Positions 34,128 through 45,700 of a stretch of DNA of 64,000 nucleotides are shown piece by piece. Every line of letters begins with the position of its first letter. Within the stretch, counting starts at the first letter, position 1. The position numbers were made by a program, and so were the translations under genes. Location of the stretch: contig JAEZNO010000019.1 in the NCBI GenBank assembly GCA_023441805.1, forward strand, positions 1 through 64,000. Direction: 5' to 3'. The notes beneath the pieces were generated by a model. The model saw only the letters and a list, made by a program, of their open reading frames with translations, was not told the origin of the DNA and did no database searches. Origin of the DNA: Bacteroidota bacterium (GTDB lineage Bacteria > Bacteroidota > Bacteroidia > Bacteroidales > Lentimicrobiaceae).

Positions 34128-34217
34128 ATGGGCAATCTAATAACTATTCAATGCTTGAAGTTACCCGGAAAACTAAATGATCATTGTTGCCATAAACTAT
34201 TACTTAGTTGTCCATAG
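34128..34217 (+). CDS. 29-residue Cys-containing ORF (doubtful)
   Basis: A short frame in the 161-base gap before the muzzle-type gene, opening MGNLITIQCLKLPGKL with four Cys in total (one NDHCCHK pair). There is no supporting start signal. The gap otherwise holds only AT-rich sequence; no terminator was found. Listed because it fills an otherwise empty gap in a tightly packed operon. Confidence 0.2.
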   Translation: MGNLITIQCLKLPGKLNDHCCHKLLLSCP

Positions 34218-34269
34218 AGATACTTCCTTTTTGAGCGATTGATTTTACAAAAACCAAAGCTTGAATACA

Positions 34270-37200
34270 ATGTATAAGGGACTCGTAACAGATACACTGC
34301 CTTCGCAGCAACCTGAGGGCACTTATAGATTTGCAAAAAACAAAGTTATTGATATTGATAGTAATGTAATTGATGAGCCTGGATTTTTCTTTTCTCATCA
34401 AGTGCCGGTTGGATCTAAAATGTTAGGTACAGCTAACTGTCCTGATGGCAGTGTATTAGAGTTCTATCTTGTAGATGCCCCTGAAAATCCTGAGAGAACT
34501 GGTGAAGCACCAGTTTATTTCGAGATATTCTTATTTGAAAAAGACACTCAACCCCGAAGAATTCTTAGTACACAGTATATAACAATTGACTTGTTTAAGT
34601 CATTCAAAGCTGATGTTACGCTAAATAATAATGGTGAGAGAATAGTAATTTGGACTAATGATGGTCCGCCTTACATGCTGAATATTGACAATCCAATTAA
34701 AGGTATTAAAGACGGAAAATTGCTGTCTCCCAGTATCGTAGGGAACATGAAGCTATTCAAGGATATGAAAATCCCTGTTGTTACCGGTGCGAAACTTAAC
34801 TATTCAGGGGGAAGCCTTAAATCAGGTGCATACTCTATTGCTATAGCTTACGTAAACAAAGATGGTTCACGGACAGACTATTTAACCATCAGTAATCAAG
34901 TTAATATCACGAATGGGAATTACATAAACGGATATAAATCTTTTGATGGATGTGAGCCTGGATTACCTACATCCCGATCCATTACTTTTAGTCTTGATAA
35001 TCTTGATACTCGGTTTGAAGGTATTCGTATTGCGGTAATCAAACGAATAGACGGTGTTATATCCTGTGCTGAAATCGGAAGCTTTAGCATAGAGTCAGAG
35101 GACTTTTTAACTATCAGTAAAGACATAACCATTTCTGGTACTGAGCCTGAAACAGCCATACTATTGGATGAAATTCTGATCGGCACACTAAAATATGACA
35201 GAGTTAAAACTTTCGCTTTTACTGACAAATACTTAATTGTGGCTAACTTTTCTACTGATGAGATTTATAATTACCAGAAGATGGCAAATGAAATTGAAGT
35301 CAGTTGGGTTTATGAAGATTCTGTTGGATTGGATGGTATAACAGGTTCCCACAAAGATGGTGGTTTCACTTTTTTGAATAAGTCATTTATGCCGGGTGAA
35401 GTATATGCATTTTATCTTTCATGGATAATGAATGACGGAAGGCGAACACCACGATTTCATATCCCCGGTAGAAAGGTTCGAGAATTAACAATTAATGGAA
35501 CTACAATTTCTGAAAATGACCTTATTGCTGATATAAAGAGTGCCATACCCTATCTTGAACATGATGCCAAAATAAGTCCTGAAGTCAAGTACTTTCACAC
35601 AAGGGAAACTGCTTCTTTGGATGGCACAATGGGATACTGGGAAAACAAAGAAAAATATCCTTTGGAATTTCCTACAGGAAAGGATGGAGAGATTCTTGCC
35701 GGAACACCAGTTCGTCATCATAAATTTCCATCACTTTCACTTTTGAATAATCACAAGCCGTTTGTGAGTAATATGTTCAATAGCGACCAAACAGGAACTG
35801 AAATTGGGCAACTTGAAATAGCTATTGATTACGAGTATATTGACGCTAACAGCCAGTACATAATTCCTAAAATCAGGGTAATATCAAATACAATACCTTC
35901 ATTTAACCCTGTAACATGGATATTTTCCGAAAATATTACCTTAAAAATCGATTTCAATTTGTTTGCTGGAGTTGAAGAACCTGAAGGACAGGTTGTAGTT
36001 GGGATCGGATTAAAGCATAACAACCTTTTGGATTATATCGACTATGAATCGAGCCAGGGAACCGCAATGATTGAAGGTCAGAAGTACAGTAATGTGTTTG
36101 CAAATTCAGAGCTTAAGATTGATATTATTACTTTTGGATACCACCTCATTAATGTCGGAAACTCTATTAAAATCACAGCTTACGAGAATCAGATCAATGG
36201 AACTGAAGGATCTGCATTCGGAACTATTCTTGGATTTAATTTGAAGAATATTAAGGTTCCATCTCAGTACATTGGGAAAATTCAGGGCTTTGAAATTTAT
36301 TATGCTAAGCGTAATTTAGCTAACTCTACAGTAATAGCTCAGAGCATTCTTTTTAAAGACCAATGGTATGAACAATCACCTGCCATTGGATATGGCGGAA
36401 TTCCAAGTAAGATTAGCTTTCCTGCTTTTGATTTACTTGCTAATGAATTACACCCGGCAATTAGTCCTACACATTTAAAAAATGAGCTTATTGTGGGTAT
36501 GGGTGAAGTATGGAGTGGCAATGAAACATACGAATCTCCTTCGGAAGAAAATCTTATCAGACCACTTACTAAAGCTGCTTACCGTCCTTTGGATTTAGAA
36601 AAACAGACCGAAAGGACACTTGCTTTGGAAATTGAAGCCGGCTCATCTGTGAATTCATCATTAGCATATCTGGCATCTCTTTGCGCTTTTAAGGAAGATG
36701 TTTATTCTTTATTCAATTATAGAGAACTGGTATTTACTGGACGTACAGAACTCATACCGAAAAGTGCATCTGATGAAACTGTATTAAGAGTTGATAAAAT
36801 ATATGGGGGTGATACTTTCATCAATGAGTACGGAATTCGTATGACCAAAGTTAAACCTTCTGGCAGCTCAGAAGATTATGATAAAGTATTTTCTTTTATC
36901 TGTCATACGGCACTACCGGCATGTCTTCGTCATGAAGGAAAAGAGCATGGTCAAAAGTACTATCCAAAATATCTTATTCCAGTTGGAGATCCCCCTATAC
37001 CGGAAACACCGGTTGAAGGGTATGATTATTCAAAGGATTACGATAACTACATTATGGTCAATACTGACTATAGTGCCCTGAATACATTTCGTCAACCTGT
37101 TCCAAATACAAAGAGTTTAAGAGTTGCCGTAGATTTTCCGGATGATATGGCATTTACTATTATTACAGGGAAAGACGAATCATCTTACTCTTTGTTTTTG

Positions 37201-38424
37201 CCGAGAAACTACTATCAGCTTACAAGAACCCGTGGAGCTATTACCAATATTGAATGGAACGGTAAGCAAGTATTGATTAATACTGAAGCATCACTATTCA
37301 GAACCATTACTCAGGTTGCAATGAAATCTGATGCTGAAGATGTAATTTTAGGTGCGCCTGACTTATTTGCTTTAGCTCCTGAAGAAGTATTTGCATCAAG
37401 GGAGAATTACCCTGGATGTCAGCATATTTCAGGCTGTATGATGTCAAAACATGGGTATACTTTTATAGATTCAAGAACAGGGAGAATCTTTCTACTAACT
37501 GATAAAGTGAATGAGATTTCCAATTATGGAAACTCCAAGCTCATTCAAAAGCTGTTTAAATTTGAAATAGAGAAACAACTTAAAGACCAAGGAATAACAA
37601 AAACATTATTACTGGATAATTATCATTTCCATTATGCTATTGGCTATGATGATGTACTTAAAAGAATTCTTTTTGTTAAGCATGGATGGAAATTGAAGGA
37701 TCCTTCCAAGCTTGAAAAATACAGTGGAAGACCTGTTGCCGGAGAGCTTTATGTGGTCGATGGAAAGATTAAGACGAAAGATCCGAATTCAGATAGCCTG
37801 ATTACAATACCGTTTGATCAAAATTACTTTAAGCCTGACATAGTTACAATGTCCTACAGTACTTTGACAAATATGTGGGTAGGATTTCATAGTTATCATC
37901 CAAAACGAATCTTTTCTAATTATGATGGGACTTTTGTCAAACTAAATGACTTGAGAGTTTATAAAACTGGTGATTTTGAACACCCGAGAATGTTACCTAA
38001 TCGGGTTATCAGCGCAATTGATATTCCGTTAAGAGCGGATTATATTCCTTTTATCACATCGAATATCGTTTGGGATTCATGGACTACCAGAAATAGTAAG
38101 GCAAAAATCGAAGGCATAACCTTTGATAAGATGGTTGTATATAACTCTCACCAATGCTCCTTTGAATTAAACATAAATCCTGTTTATAATAAAAAATTGT
38201 ATTGGTTTAATAAATTCTGGGATATACTCAAAAATCCAAACGCTGAATTTATAGACGCTGAATTTAACCTGATACTGTCTCAAAAAGATACCGAAATTCA
38301 ATGGTATGAGAAAAAAAGGTTTATAGATGATTACATAGTAATAAGGTTCATCAACTCAAAGGACGAAGACATATCAGTAAATTTGACTGGAGTATCGATC
38401 ATCACTCGGAAATTCAACTTGTAA
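34270..38424 (+). CDS. crAss-like muzzle / tail stabilisation protein
   Basis: A 1384-aa protein; the ATG at 34270 is three codons after a TTG and matches the family start. The N-terminus MYKGLVTDTLPSQQPEGTYR followed by FAKNKVIDID and DEPGFFFSH is the signature of the large tail protein of crAss-like phages. This is the one annotated as stabilisation protein or muzzle, which closes the tail tip and holds DNA and cargo in the virion. The rest is a long beta-rich body with no enzymatic motif. It comes just before the internal/cargo block, as in crAss-like genomes. Confidence 0.78.
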   Translation: MYKGLVTDTLPSQQPEGTYRFAKNKVIDIDSNVIDEPGFFFSHQVPVGSKMLGTANCPDGSVLEFYLVDAPENPERTGEAPVYFEIFLFEKDTQPRRILSTQYITIDLFKSFKADVTLNNNGERIVIWTNDGPPYMLNIDNPIKGIKDGKLLSPSIVGNMKLFKDMKIPVVTGAKLNYSGGSLKSGAYSIAIAYVNKDGSRTDYLTISNQVNITNGNYINGYKSFDGCEPGLPTSRSITFSLDNLDTRFEGIRIAVIKRIDGVISCAEIGSFSIESEDFLTISKDITISGTEPETAILLDEILIGTLKYDRVKTFAFTDKYLIVANFSTDEIYNYQKMANEIEVSWVYEDSVGLDGITGSHKDGGFTFLNKSFMPGEVYAFYLSWIMNDGRRTPRFHIPGRKVRELTINGTTISENDLIADIKSAIPYLEHDAKISPEVKYFHTRETASLDGTMGYWENKEKYPLEFPTGKDGEILAGTPVRHHKFPSLSLLNNHKPFVSNMFNSDQTGTEIGQLEIAIDYEYIDANSQYIIPKIRVISNTIPSFNPVTWIFSENITLKIDFNLFAGVEEPEGQVVVGIGLKHNNLLDYIDYESSQGTAMIEGQKYSNVFANSELKIDIITFGYHLINVGNSIKITAYENQINGTEGSAFGTILGFNLKNIKVPSQYIGKIQGFEIYYAKRNLANSTVIAQSILFKDQWYEQSPAIGYGGIPSKISFPAFDLLANELHPAISPTHLKNELIVGMGEVWSGNETYESPSEENLIRPLTKAAYRPLDLEKQTERTLALEIEAGSSVNSSLAYLASLCAFKEDVYSLFNYRELVFTGRTELIPKSASDETVLRVDKIYGGDTFINEYGIRMTKVKPSGSSEDYDKVFSFICHTALPACLRHEGKEHGQKYYPKYLIPVGDPPIPETPVEGYDYSKDYDNYIMVNTDYSALNTFRQPVPNTKSLRVAVDFPDDMAFTIITGKDESSYSLFLPRNYYQLTRTRGAITNIEWNGKQVLINTEASLFRTITQVAMKSDAEDVILGAPDLFALAPEEVFASRENYPGCQHISGCMMSKHGYTFIDSRTGRIFLLTDKVNEISNYGNSKLIQKLFKFEIEKQLKDQGITKTLLLDNYHFHYAIGYDDVLKRILFVKHGWKLKDPSKLEKYSGRPVAGELYVVDGKIKTKDPNSDSLITIPFDQNYFKPDIVTMSYSTLTNMWVGFHSYHPKRIFSNYDGTFVKLNDLRVYKTGDFEHPRMLPNRVISAIDIPLRADYIPFITSNIVWDSWTTRNSKAKIEGITFDKMVVYNSHQCSFELNINPVYNKKLYWFNKFWDILKNPNAEFIDAEFNLILSQKDTEIQWYEKKRFIDDYIVIRFINSKDEDISVNLTGVSIITRKFNL

Positions 38425-38475
38425 AACTAAACATGGTATACTGATAACAGAATTTGGTATACCTATTTACGGCAC

Positions 38476-39120
38476 ATGAAAAAGAAACTACCTAAATTTT
38501 CTTACGGCGGGTTTCTGGATTTCTTAAAGACGAACCAGTCTGCCATTGAAGGCTTTGCATCATTAGGTGGTGGAGCAATTGATGTTTTGGATTCAATAGA
38601 TGGAAATCAATCTACAGGCGGCTCCCTTGCCTCAGGAGCTTTAAATGGTATATCCGCAGGAGCTGCTTTTGGACCCATTGGTATGGGAATAGGTGCTGTT
38701 CTTGGCGGTGCTACTTCTTTATTTATGAAGAATGCTCGTGAAAAAGAAGAAGAAAAAGCCAAACGAGAAACTGAAGAAAGAAGAAGATTAGCTGAGTTAA
38801 ACATGCGCAAAGCTGCTCAAGCTGCCATGAACCGAAATTTTTCAACAACAGGAATGGATGTTCCCGGATTTTATGCTCTTGGAGGTAGTGTGATACCTTC
38901 CTATATAGCCGAAGGTGAAGAAGTGATTCAGCATTCTTCTGATATACCATTTACCTTCAATGGAAGCTTGGACAGGCTTTCTTCTGACACTTCAGTTATT
39001 CATGGTCCCAGACATAACTCTAAAGCCGGTGGCGTTGAAATGACCGGTGGTGATAGAATTTATTCAGACAGAATGGAAGTATCCAAAAAGATTGCAAGAT
39101 ATTTCAGGAAAGGAATTTAA
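38476..39120 (+). CDS. internal virion protein, membrane-active candidate
   Basis: A 214-aa protein. Residues ~25-80 are Gly/Ala-rich and hydrophobic (ALNGISAGAAFGPIGMGIGA), then a charged coiled coil (ARE KEEEKAKRETEERR region, ~85-105). The C-terminus contains YIAEGEEVIQH and VIHGPRHNSKAGGVEMTGGD, a motif found repeatedly in phage internal or tail proteins. It could form a channel in the host envelope during DNA ejection (inference). First of the internal block. Confidence 0.65.
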   Translation: MKKKLPKFSYGGFLDFLKTNQSAIEGFASLGGGAIDVLDSIDGNQSTGGSLASGALNGISAGAAFGPIGMGIGAVLGGATSLFMKNAREKEEEKAKRETEERRRLAELNMRKAAQAAMNRNFSTTGMDVPGFYALGGSVIPSYIAEGEEVIQHSSDIPFTFNGSLDRLSSDTSVIHGPRHNSKAGGVEMTGGDRIYSDRMEVSKKIARYFRKGI

Positions 39121-39123
39121 CAT

Positions 39124-40119
39124 ATGGCAACTTTTGCAGATATATCAAAGATTCTCGCCAGCCGTAAAGGCAAATATGAGAAAATGTCTAAGTCATATAT
39201 CAAAGCTGAACGTAATACAGCTAATAGAATGATAAACCGGATTAATCAGAGAATGGATGCATTGTTTGATTTACAGGAAACTCTCAAGGCAATAAATCCA
39301 GAACAAAAACCAAAACCTGAAATGGCTTTAGGTGGAGTTCCGCCTTTGTTTACACGTACACAACCGGGGCTGCATCTGAAAAAAATGTCTAATCCTTTTG
39401 ATATACCTCTTGCTCCATCATTTATAGATAAACCAGAAACACTTGCAGAATCCTATGGAATTAACACTGGATTATATAAGACCCCATTCTCATTCACAAA
39501 TATTTCAGTGAAACCAAAAACAAAACTTGGTAACAACATTGATTGGGAGAAAGCGGGTGAAGATGTAAAAGTGATTAGCCCTTCCCTATTAGAATATGCT
39601 GCTCAGAATTATGCTATAAGCAATATGGACGCACCTGAAGCCCCTGTTTATCAAACCAATGTTACACTTGACAAAAATCTGGACACTGGTGCAAGTCGTA
39701 ACGCAGTGGAAAGAATTATCCGTACAAGGACTTTAAATGCTGAACGGAATGCGCCTAATTCCCAGGCTCTATTGAGTGAATATGGCAGGGCTACAAGTGC
39801 AGGAATTGAAGCATTAAATCAAATCAATCAGGACGCTTCTAACTATCGCCAACAGATGGCTAATGCTGAAGCCAGTATAAATGCTAATATAAACAGGATG
39901 AATACCTACCTGGGAAATGATTATCTACAGCGAACCAATGAATTTAACAATAACCGTACAGCTGCAAGAGCAAATGCTATCAGTGATCTGATTACCAAAA
40001 TCAAATTGGGCTTTGCTGAAAATAAGGCAAAGAAAATGGATCAGAAGAAACTTGCTCTCATCCTCAAAGCCTTCCCGGGTAATATTGGGCAGTCTCTTTT
40101 AGAAACACTTAATGGCTAA
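39124..40119 (+). CDS. helical virion-associated protein, unknown
   Basis: A 331-aa protein, mostly alpha-helical with polar repeats (NAEASINANINRMNTYLGND; LALILKAFPGN at the end). N-terminal basic helix region (KYEKMSKSYIKAER). No motif recognised. It lies between two internal-type genes; its stop overlaps the next start by eight bases. Likely an internal virion or cargo protein. Confidence 0.6.
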   Translation: MATFADISKILASRKGKYEKMSKSYIKAERNTANRMINRINQRMDALFDLQETLKAINPEQKPKPEMALGGVPPLFTRTQPGLHLKKMSNPFDIPLAPSFIDKPETLAESYGINTGLYKTPFSFTNISVKPKTKLGNNIDWEKAGEDVKVISPSLLEYAAQNYAISNMDAPEAPVYQTNVTLDKNLDTGASRNAVERIIRTRTLNAERNAPNSQALLSEYGRATSAGIEALNQINQDASNYRQQMANAEASINANINRMNTYLGNDYLQRTNEFNNNRTAARANAISDLITKIKLGFAENKAKKMDQKKLALILKAFPGNIGQSLLETLNG

Positions 40120-42751
40120 TCAGATGAATAGATATAGAGAACAAGGGTATATTGGATATGACAATCCCTTCGACAAAATTCAAAGTGCACAATATATTCC
40201 ACAATATCAAGGACTTCCATTAGATGAAATCCTGAAAACCGGGTCTATTCTTTCACAGAATTACCAGCAATTCGAGCTTGGAAAAGGTGCAGTTGAAGCT
40301 ACAATTAACAATCTTGCCAACGCTGTACCGGAAGGAGCAAAAGAGCTTGCTACAAAGATTAGAGAGTATACTAAAGATCGGCTCAAAGCAATAGCAGAAT
40401 CAAACGATTATGCCAATATGGGTATTGAAATTGCTCAGCTATCCCAGAATTTCAATTCTAAGATTGCTCCCATACTTGCCGATAAAGAAAAAGTTGATAA
40501 AGCAATTCAGGATATTCTTGCTGATAAGGCAATGGATAGTGAGCTTAAAAATCTCAATATCCTGAATATCAAAAAGAATGGCATTATTCCTTACGAATAC
40601 GATAAGGATCTGAATATCATTAGTGGCGGATATAGAGAAACTGTTCCGCTTTCAGCTCTTGACAGAGATAAAACAATGGCTTCAATTATCTCAGGTATTG
40701 AGAATGATAGCTGGGGACTTACAGGTCAAAGAGCTGAAGATATTATTATTCCGGCACTTGAGCGTACTGGAGTTACTGAATATGCAAAACAGCGCACCGA
40801 CCTTGAACTTCTTAAACGTGGTATCCAATTACGTGATATGGGATTATCAGAGAATGAAATCAATGAAATCCTCGATATCGAAAAGGATAAAATCTATCAG
40901 GATATTGTAACTCCATTCTACAATGAAGCTTATAACAAGATTGTGAACTATCAGATGGATAAATCCGGCAGTTCGGGTTCTCGTTCTTCAAATCCTGGAT
41001 TAACTGATACTCCCGTACAACGATCACTTATTGAAGCTCCAATCAATACTGACAATAATATCATACCTGAGTACGAAAATTATATCGGTGGTAGAAACAA
41101 TTTCATGAGCCAAAGAAATAAGGCTGCTATGGATATTGTCAATATTAATAAATGGTCAAATGGGTTTATAAAAGAAGGGGAAGGAAAAGATATCCGATAT
41201 TATCAGGTAATTGATGGTAAGAAAGAAGATAGAACTGATGAAGTTAACTTTAGGATAACTCAGGCTAATAAGAGATTCCAGGATCTTGAAGACATTCATA
41301 ATAAAATTCTTGATAAGGCAATTCAAAACTATGCCCTTACCCACAATGGTATAATTCTTTCAAAGGATGAAATAAAGAAAACAATACTTCAATCCGATAA
41401 TGATACAAATGTACTTAGCCGTGTTCCATTCAGTGGCACTCCTGGATCAGCTAAGATGTTCGGTGGAAAGGAAAGTAATCTTCCGGCAAGTGAACAAGCT
41501 CGTTTGGATATCATTGACGCTCTAAATAAAGCGACTCAGGATGTTACTGCCCAGAAATATTCAACCACTTTTGAGTATCAGATTTATGATAATGAAAGTG
41601 GTGCTCAGCATGAACAGGATAAAGCTTTAGCCACTTCGCTCAATGAAAACAAGTCTTTACTCAAATATGTCGACATGTTTGGCAATGAGTCTGAAGACAT
41701 GAAAGCCCTCATGAATAAGGAAAAGAATATTTATCTGGATCCTGTTAGTAAAGGCTATAATTCAAAAACAGGAAAATGGTACACTCGTGTTGAAGTTAAA
41801 CAAATAGATGAAAATGGTAAGCATCATTCTATTCCAAAGAGTGATAAGCAAAGCCAGACATTTGCCTGGATTGATAATGATTACTATTGGCAAGATAAGG
41901 CAGGTAAGTTTGAAAGAGATGTTCAAGCAATAGATACTGAAATAATCCAGAATCTACCGAAAGATAACAAACGTGTTAACATTAATGCAGATACATTCCA
42001 GAATCAGGGATGGGGTTCTATTATTAAAGAACTTGGCTTGAATTATGAAGTAGTTAATTTCGGGGATGGAACTTATAAAGTTCGTAAAATTGTCAATGGT
42101 AATGCTGATTTAGAATGGAGTGGCACTGAAGGACAAATCCGCAAAGGAATAACCGAAGATATTCTCCATTCTCTACAATCCCGTTTACAGCAGGAAGATA
42201 CACCTTCTTTATCAAAAGATAAGGTATACTTCAAGTACGGAGATAAACCACAAATATTTCCTGAACCTCAGGGAGCTATTAAAGTACCTGAAGTAGATGA
42301 ACATTATTTGTCCACACTTGGATACAGAGAATCCTCCGGACAGTATATGGATACTACTAAAGATTTAAAGAAGGGTTCCAAAGGCTCTTATACATACGGT
42401 ATGTATCAGTTTACAGGTGATACCCTCCGACGTTATGCTTTCATGGACAGAAACTATAATTGGACTGGGAAATGGGGTGTTAACAGTCGGGAAGATTTCA
42501 CTCCAGAAGTTCAGGAAAGACTTATCCGGGAATATACAGCTCAGAATAAGAGAGAACTTCAGAATCTTGGAGCCTGGGATTACATTGGTAAACGTATAAA
42601 TGGCATTCTTGTCACAGCTAAAGGACTACTTGCTGCTGCACATCTTGCCGGTCCCAAGAATGTATTAGAAGCATTAAAAGGTGGTAGAGTTGTTAGAGAC
42701 ATGCATGGAACCAGTCCATTAGATTACTTAAAACTTTTCGCTAATTCGTAA
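40112..42751 (+). CDS. internal virion protein with C-terminal lysozyme-like domain
   Basis: An 879-aa protein. About 700 N-terminal residues are helical and structural, with no known motif. The C-terminal ~150 residues look like a lysozyme-like/soluble lytic transglycosylase domain: GYRESSGQY with catalytic Glu740, YGMYQFTGD, then a helical end with LVTAKGLLAAAHLAG. In phages such domains sit on tail or ejected proteins and open the peptidoglycan at entry. It is probably delivered with the cargo, upstream of the giant proteins. It differs from the late endolysin at 21637. Confidence 0.75.
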   Translation: MANQMNRYREQGYIGYDNPFDKIQSAQYIPQYQGLPLDEILKTGSILSQNYQQFELGKGAVEATINNLANAVPEGAKELATKIREYTKDRLKAIAESNDYANMGIEIAQLSQNFNSKIAPILADKEKVDKAIQDILADKAMDSELKNLNILNIKKNGIIPYEYDKDLNIISGGYRETVPLSALDRDKTMASIISGIENDSWGLTGQRAEDIIIPALERTGVTEYAKQRTDLELLKRGIQLRDMGLSENEINEILDIEKDKIYQDIVTPFYNEAYNKIVNYQMDKSGSSGSRSSNPGLTDTPVQRSLIEAPINTDNNIIPEYENYIGGRNNFMSQRNKAAMDIVNINKWSNGFIKEGEGKDIRYYQVIDGKKEDRTDEVNFRITQANKRFQDLEDIHNKILDKAIQNYALTHNGIILSKDEIKKTILQSDNDTNVLSRVPFSGTPGSAKMFGGKESNLPASEQARLDIIDALNKATQDVTAQKYSTTFEYQIYDNESGAQHEQDKALATSLNENKSLLKYVDMFGNESEDMKALMNKEKNIYLDPVSKGYNSKTGKWYTRVEVKQIDENGKHHSIPKSDKQSQTFAWIDNDYYWQDKAGKFERDVQAIDTEIIQNLPKDNKRVNINADTFQNQGWGSIIKELGLNYEVVNFGDGTYKVRKIVNGNADLEWSGTEGQIRKGITEDILHSLQSRLQQEDTPSLSKDKVYFKYGDKPQIFPEPQGAIKVPEVDEHYLSTLGYRESSGQYMDTTKDLKKGSKGSYTYGMYQFTGDTLRRYAFMDRNYNWTGKWGVNSREDFTPEVQERLIREYTAQNKRELQNLGAWDYIGKRINGILVTAKGLLAAAHLAGPKNVLEALKGGRVVRDMHGTSPLDYLKLFANS

Positions 42752-42756
42752 TTGTT

Positions 42757-45700
42757 ATGCCTGAATATAATCCTATTCTTGACCACGCAAGGGAGTATAT
42801 CCTGAATAATAAAAGTCTTAATGTTTTCAACACAAGTAAAGAATTTGCCCGTGCTGAATCAGAGGAAGCAGTATTTGGTGACTCAAAAACAGTACATCCG
42901 GAAAACTATTCTTTTCTATTAACGGGTAGAGAAGACAATCCGGATTATATTGAAGCTGAACTGCAATCGAAGACTGACAGAGTATTTAATGGGTTAGCCC
43001 GTCTTGGGCTTGGTGCATTAACCAAAACCGGAGCCGGAATCGGATATGCCACTTCTGCTTTGCCTGCATTAGCTGTCTGGGATATAAATGTTATGACTGA
43101 AAATCCGCTCTCTCAGATGTTCAACAAAGCGGAAGAATTAATGAAGGAAGCTTTACCGGTGCATAAAACAAGGGCTTATACTGAAGGTAATATCCTTCAA
43201 CAAATGGGAACTGTTTCTTTTTGGGCAGATGATGTATCTGATGGTCTTGCCTTTTTATTAAGTGCATATGCCGGCGGATACATTTCTAAACCAATTCAAA
43301 TTGGAAGTGAAGTAGTTAAGGGACTTGCTAAACTTAGTGAAGCAGTTACTAAAGCCACTGCAAAGAAAGCCCTTATAAATGCAATGAAGATCCTTGGAGA
43401 AGGTGGTAAAGGATGGGATTTAGCAACAATTACTGCATATAATACTCTGACTGAAGCAGCTGTTGAAGCTCACGAAGTTGGGCAACAACTCAAGCAAGAA
43501 TTTAGTGACCAGATTAATGATGAGCTGGAAAAAGCTCTTGCCAATATTGAAAAAGAAAAACTTGCTCTGCCCCTATCTAATCTTTCACCGGATGCTACTT
43601 TGGAAGAACGTGAGCGTTGGCAAAAACAAAGAGAACTTCAACTTAAAGCAATAGAAGATAAGTATATGGCTCCCATCAAAAGAAGGATGGATGAGTTTAA
43701 GATTAAAAGAAGCGTTGCCCAGCGTAATACTTTTCTTGCAAATGTTGCTGCATTAAGCTTTTCCAATTCATGGGAAACTACAATGCTATTTGGTAAAAAG
43801 AGCGGCATTGGTGCTTTATTAAAAAACCGTTTTGTTAATGGTGCTCTTGACCAAACTTCGAAAAGTACAGCTAAAACATTTGCTCAGAAATTTGCTCAAA
43901 ATGCTGCAAAAGGTATTGCCGCTGAAGGTCTTTGGGAAGAAAATGTTCAGCTTGGAATTTCCAATTATGAAGAAAGACTTGCAAAGGGACTGGATAACCG
44001 CCCTCGCTTACTTGCTATAGCTTCCAATATGGTTGACAACCTGATAACAGATGAAGGTCAAAAATCAATAGTACTTGGAAGTGTCATAGGAATTATCGGA
44101 GGCTTTGGCGGAGCAGTAAAAGAAACCAATGAGGAAACCAAAAAGTTAAAGGCTTTGGATAACATGCTCAAAATCAACGATGCAGTTTACAACGCTAATA
44201 TCCAAAGCCTTTATAAAATATTCGGTGAAGAAGAAAAGGATGGTAAGAAAGTTCCTGTTTATATCAATCCTGCTACCGGTCAGACTGAGATAGATCCTGA
44301 AGCTGTTTCCAAAATGGCTTATCAACTGCTTGTGGAAAAGAATCTGATGGATGAGACAATGGCAGCTTCGATAAATCAGGATGAAACTCACTTTAACCTG
44401 AATAAAGCAGTTGCAATGTCACGTATGGTATATCGAATGCTTGAGCAAGAAGATGGAGAAGAAGTACTTGATGCAATGCTCAGATCAATTACAGATCCTA
44501 ACGATGAAATGTCTGTCAAGCATAACCTTGCAAAAGATGAGCAACTATACCAAAAGCTCAAATTATTATATAAAGAACTTGCAGGGAAAATTAAAGAAAC
44601 CGATGATAAGACTGAAAGTGAATTCAATAAAGCCTTGAAAGCTTCCAGATTTTATCATGGGGTAGTGACAATTGCTGCAAATAAAGCTATTGAAGACAGA
44701 AGAGAAAAGATTGCCAAAATGCACGAACCTCTTACAGAGAAGGAAAAGCAGAAAGAAGAAGAATATATCCAATCATTGGAAAAAGTGATAGCTGATGCAA
44801 ACCAGGCTATTATTAATCTGAAGGAAAATACAGAAAAACTCAAAAAACAGTGGCTTTCAAAAAGGAGTTTTATTACAGAAAAAACTGAGAGAATAAAGTC
44901 ATTAACAAACAAGAAAGACAGATCTGCTGAAGAAAATAATGAACTCGCTAAACTGAATTATGAGATTGAAGAATACAATGCGATTGAAAACGGAAGCGAT
45001 ATATTCACTATCAATCAGGATGAATTCATTCGCAAGAACCTAAAAGAAGGTTTACGCAATGAGACCGGATTGCAAGTAGCATTGGATGCTATAAAGGATC
45101 TTCAAATTGATGAACAAATGGAAGCGGGCGCTTCTCCTACTGAAGTATTGGACACTATGAAGTCTAAAAACTTCACCGGTTCGCAGGACGTGGATAAGTT
45201 TAAAGAATATTTAAATACTGAGAGAGAGCGTATTCAGCAGCTGAAACAAAAACTTGAGGATGAATCCAACGCCATGAATCCTATATGGAGTAAACTTGAA
45301 GATGTTGAAACAGAGGTATTAGGGATGGCTGGAGAACAACACAGTGAGGAAGAATGGGATGATATCATAAATCAATCATCCCTCCTGAATGATGAGAAAG
45401 AAGACCTTCGTGCTCAGATGAAAAAAGTTATGAGTATTGAAGCCCAAAAGCAATTACTCGATGATGAGTTAGCTTTAATGGAGGCTATAGATGATAATTT
45501 GTCATTTATATCACAGCGTCAAATCAAGCAAAATGAATCAGAAGAAAAGAAATCATTGCTTGAAGGATGGTTTGACGAATTCCTGAAGTACAAGTACGCC
45601 CGTTCTTTTATTGATGTTGCAAGATCTATTGAAGACTCTTACAATGCTTTGGTAGAAAAAGACCGAGCTGATGAATTCATTCCAACTGAAGAAATTCTGA

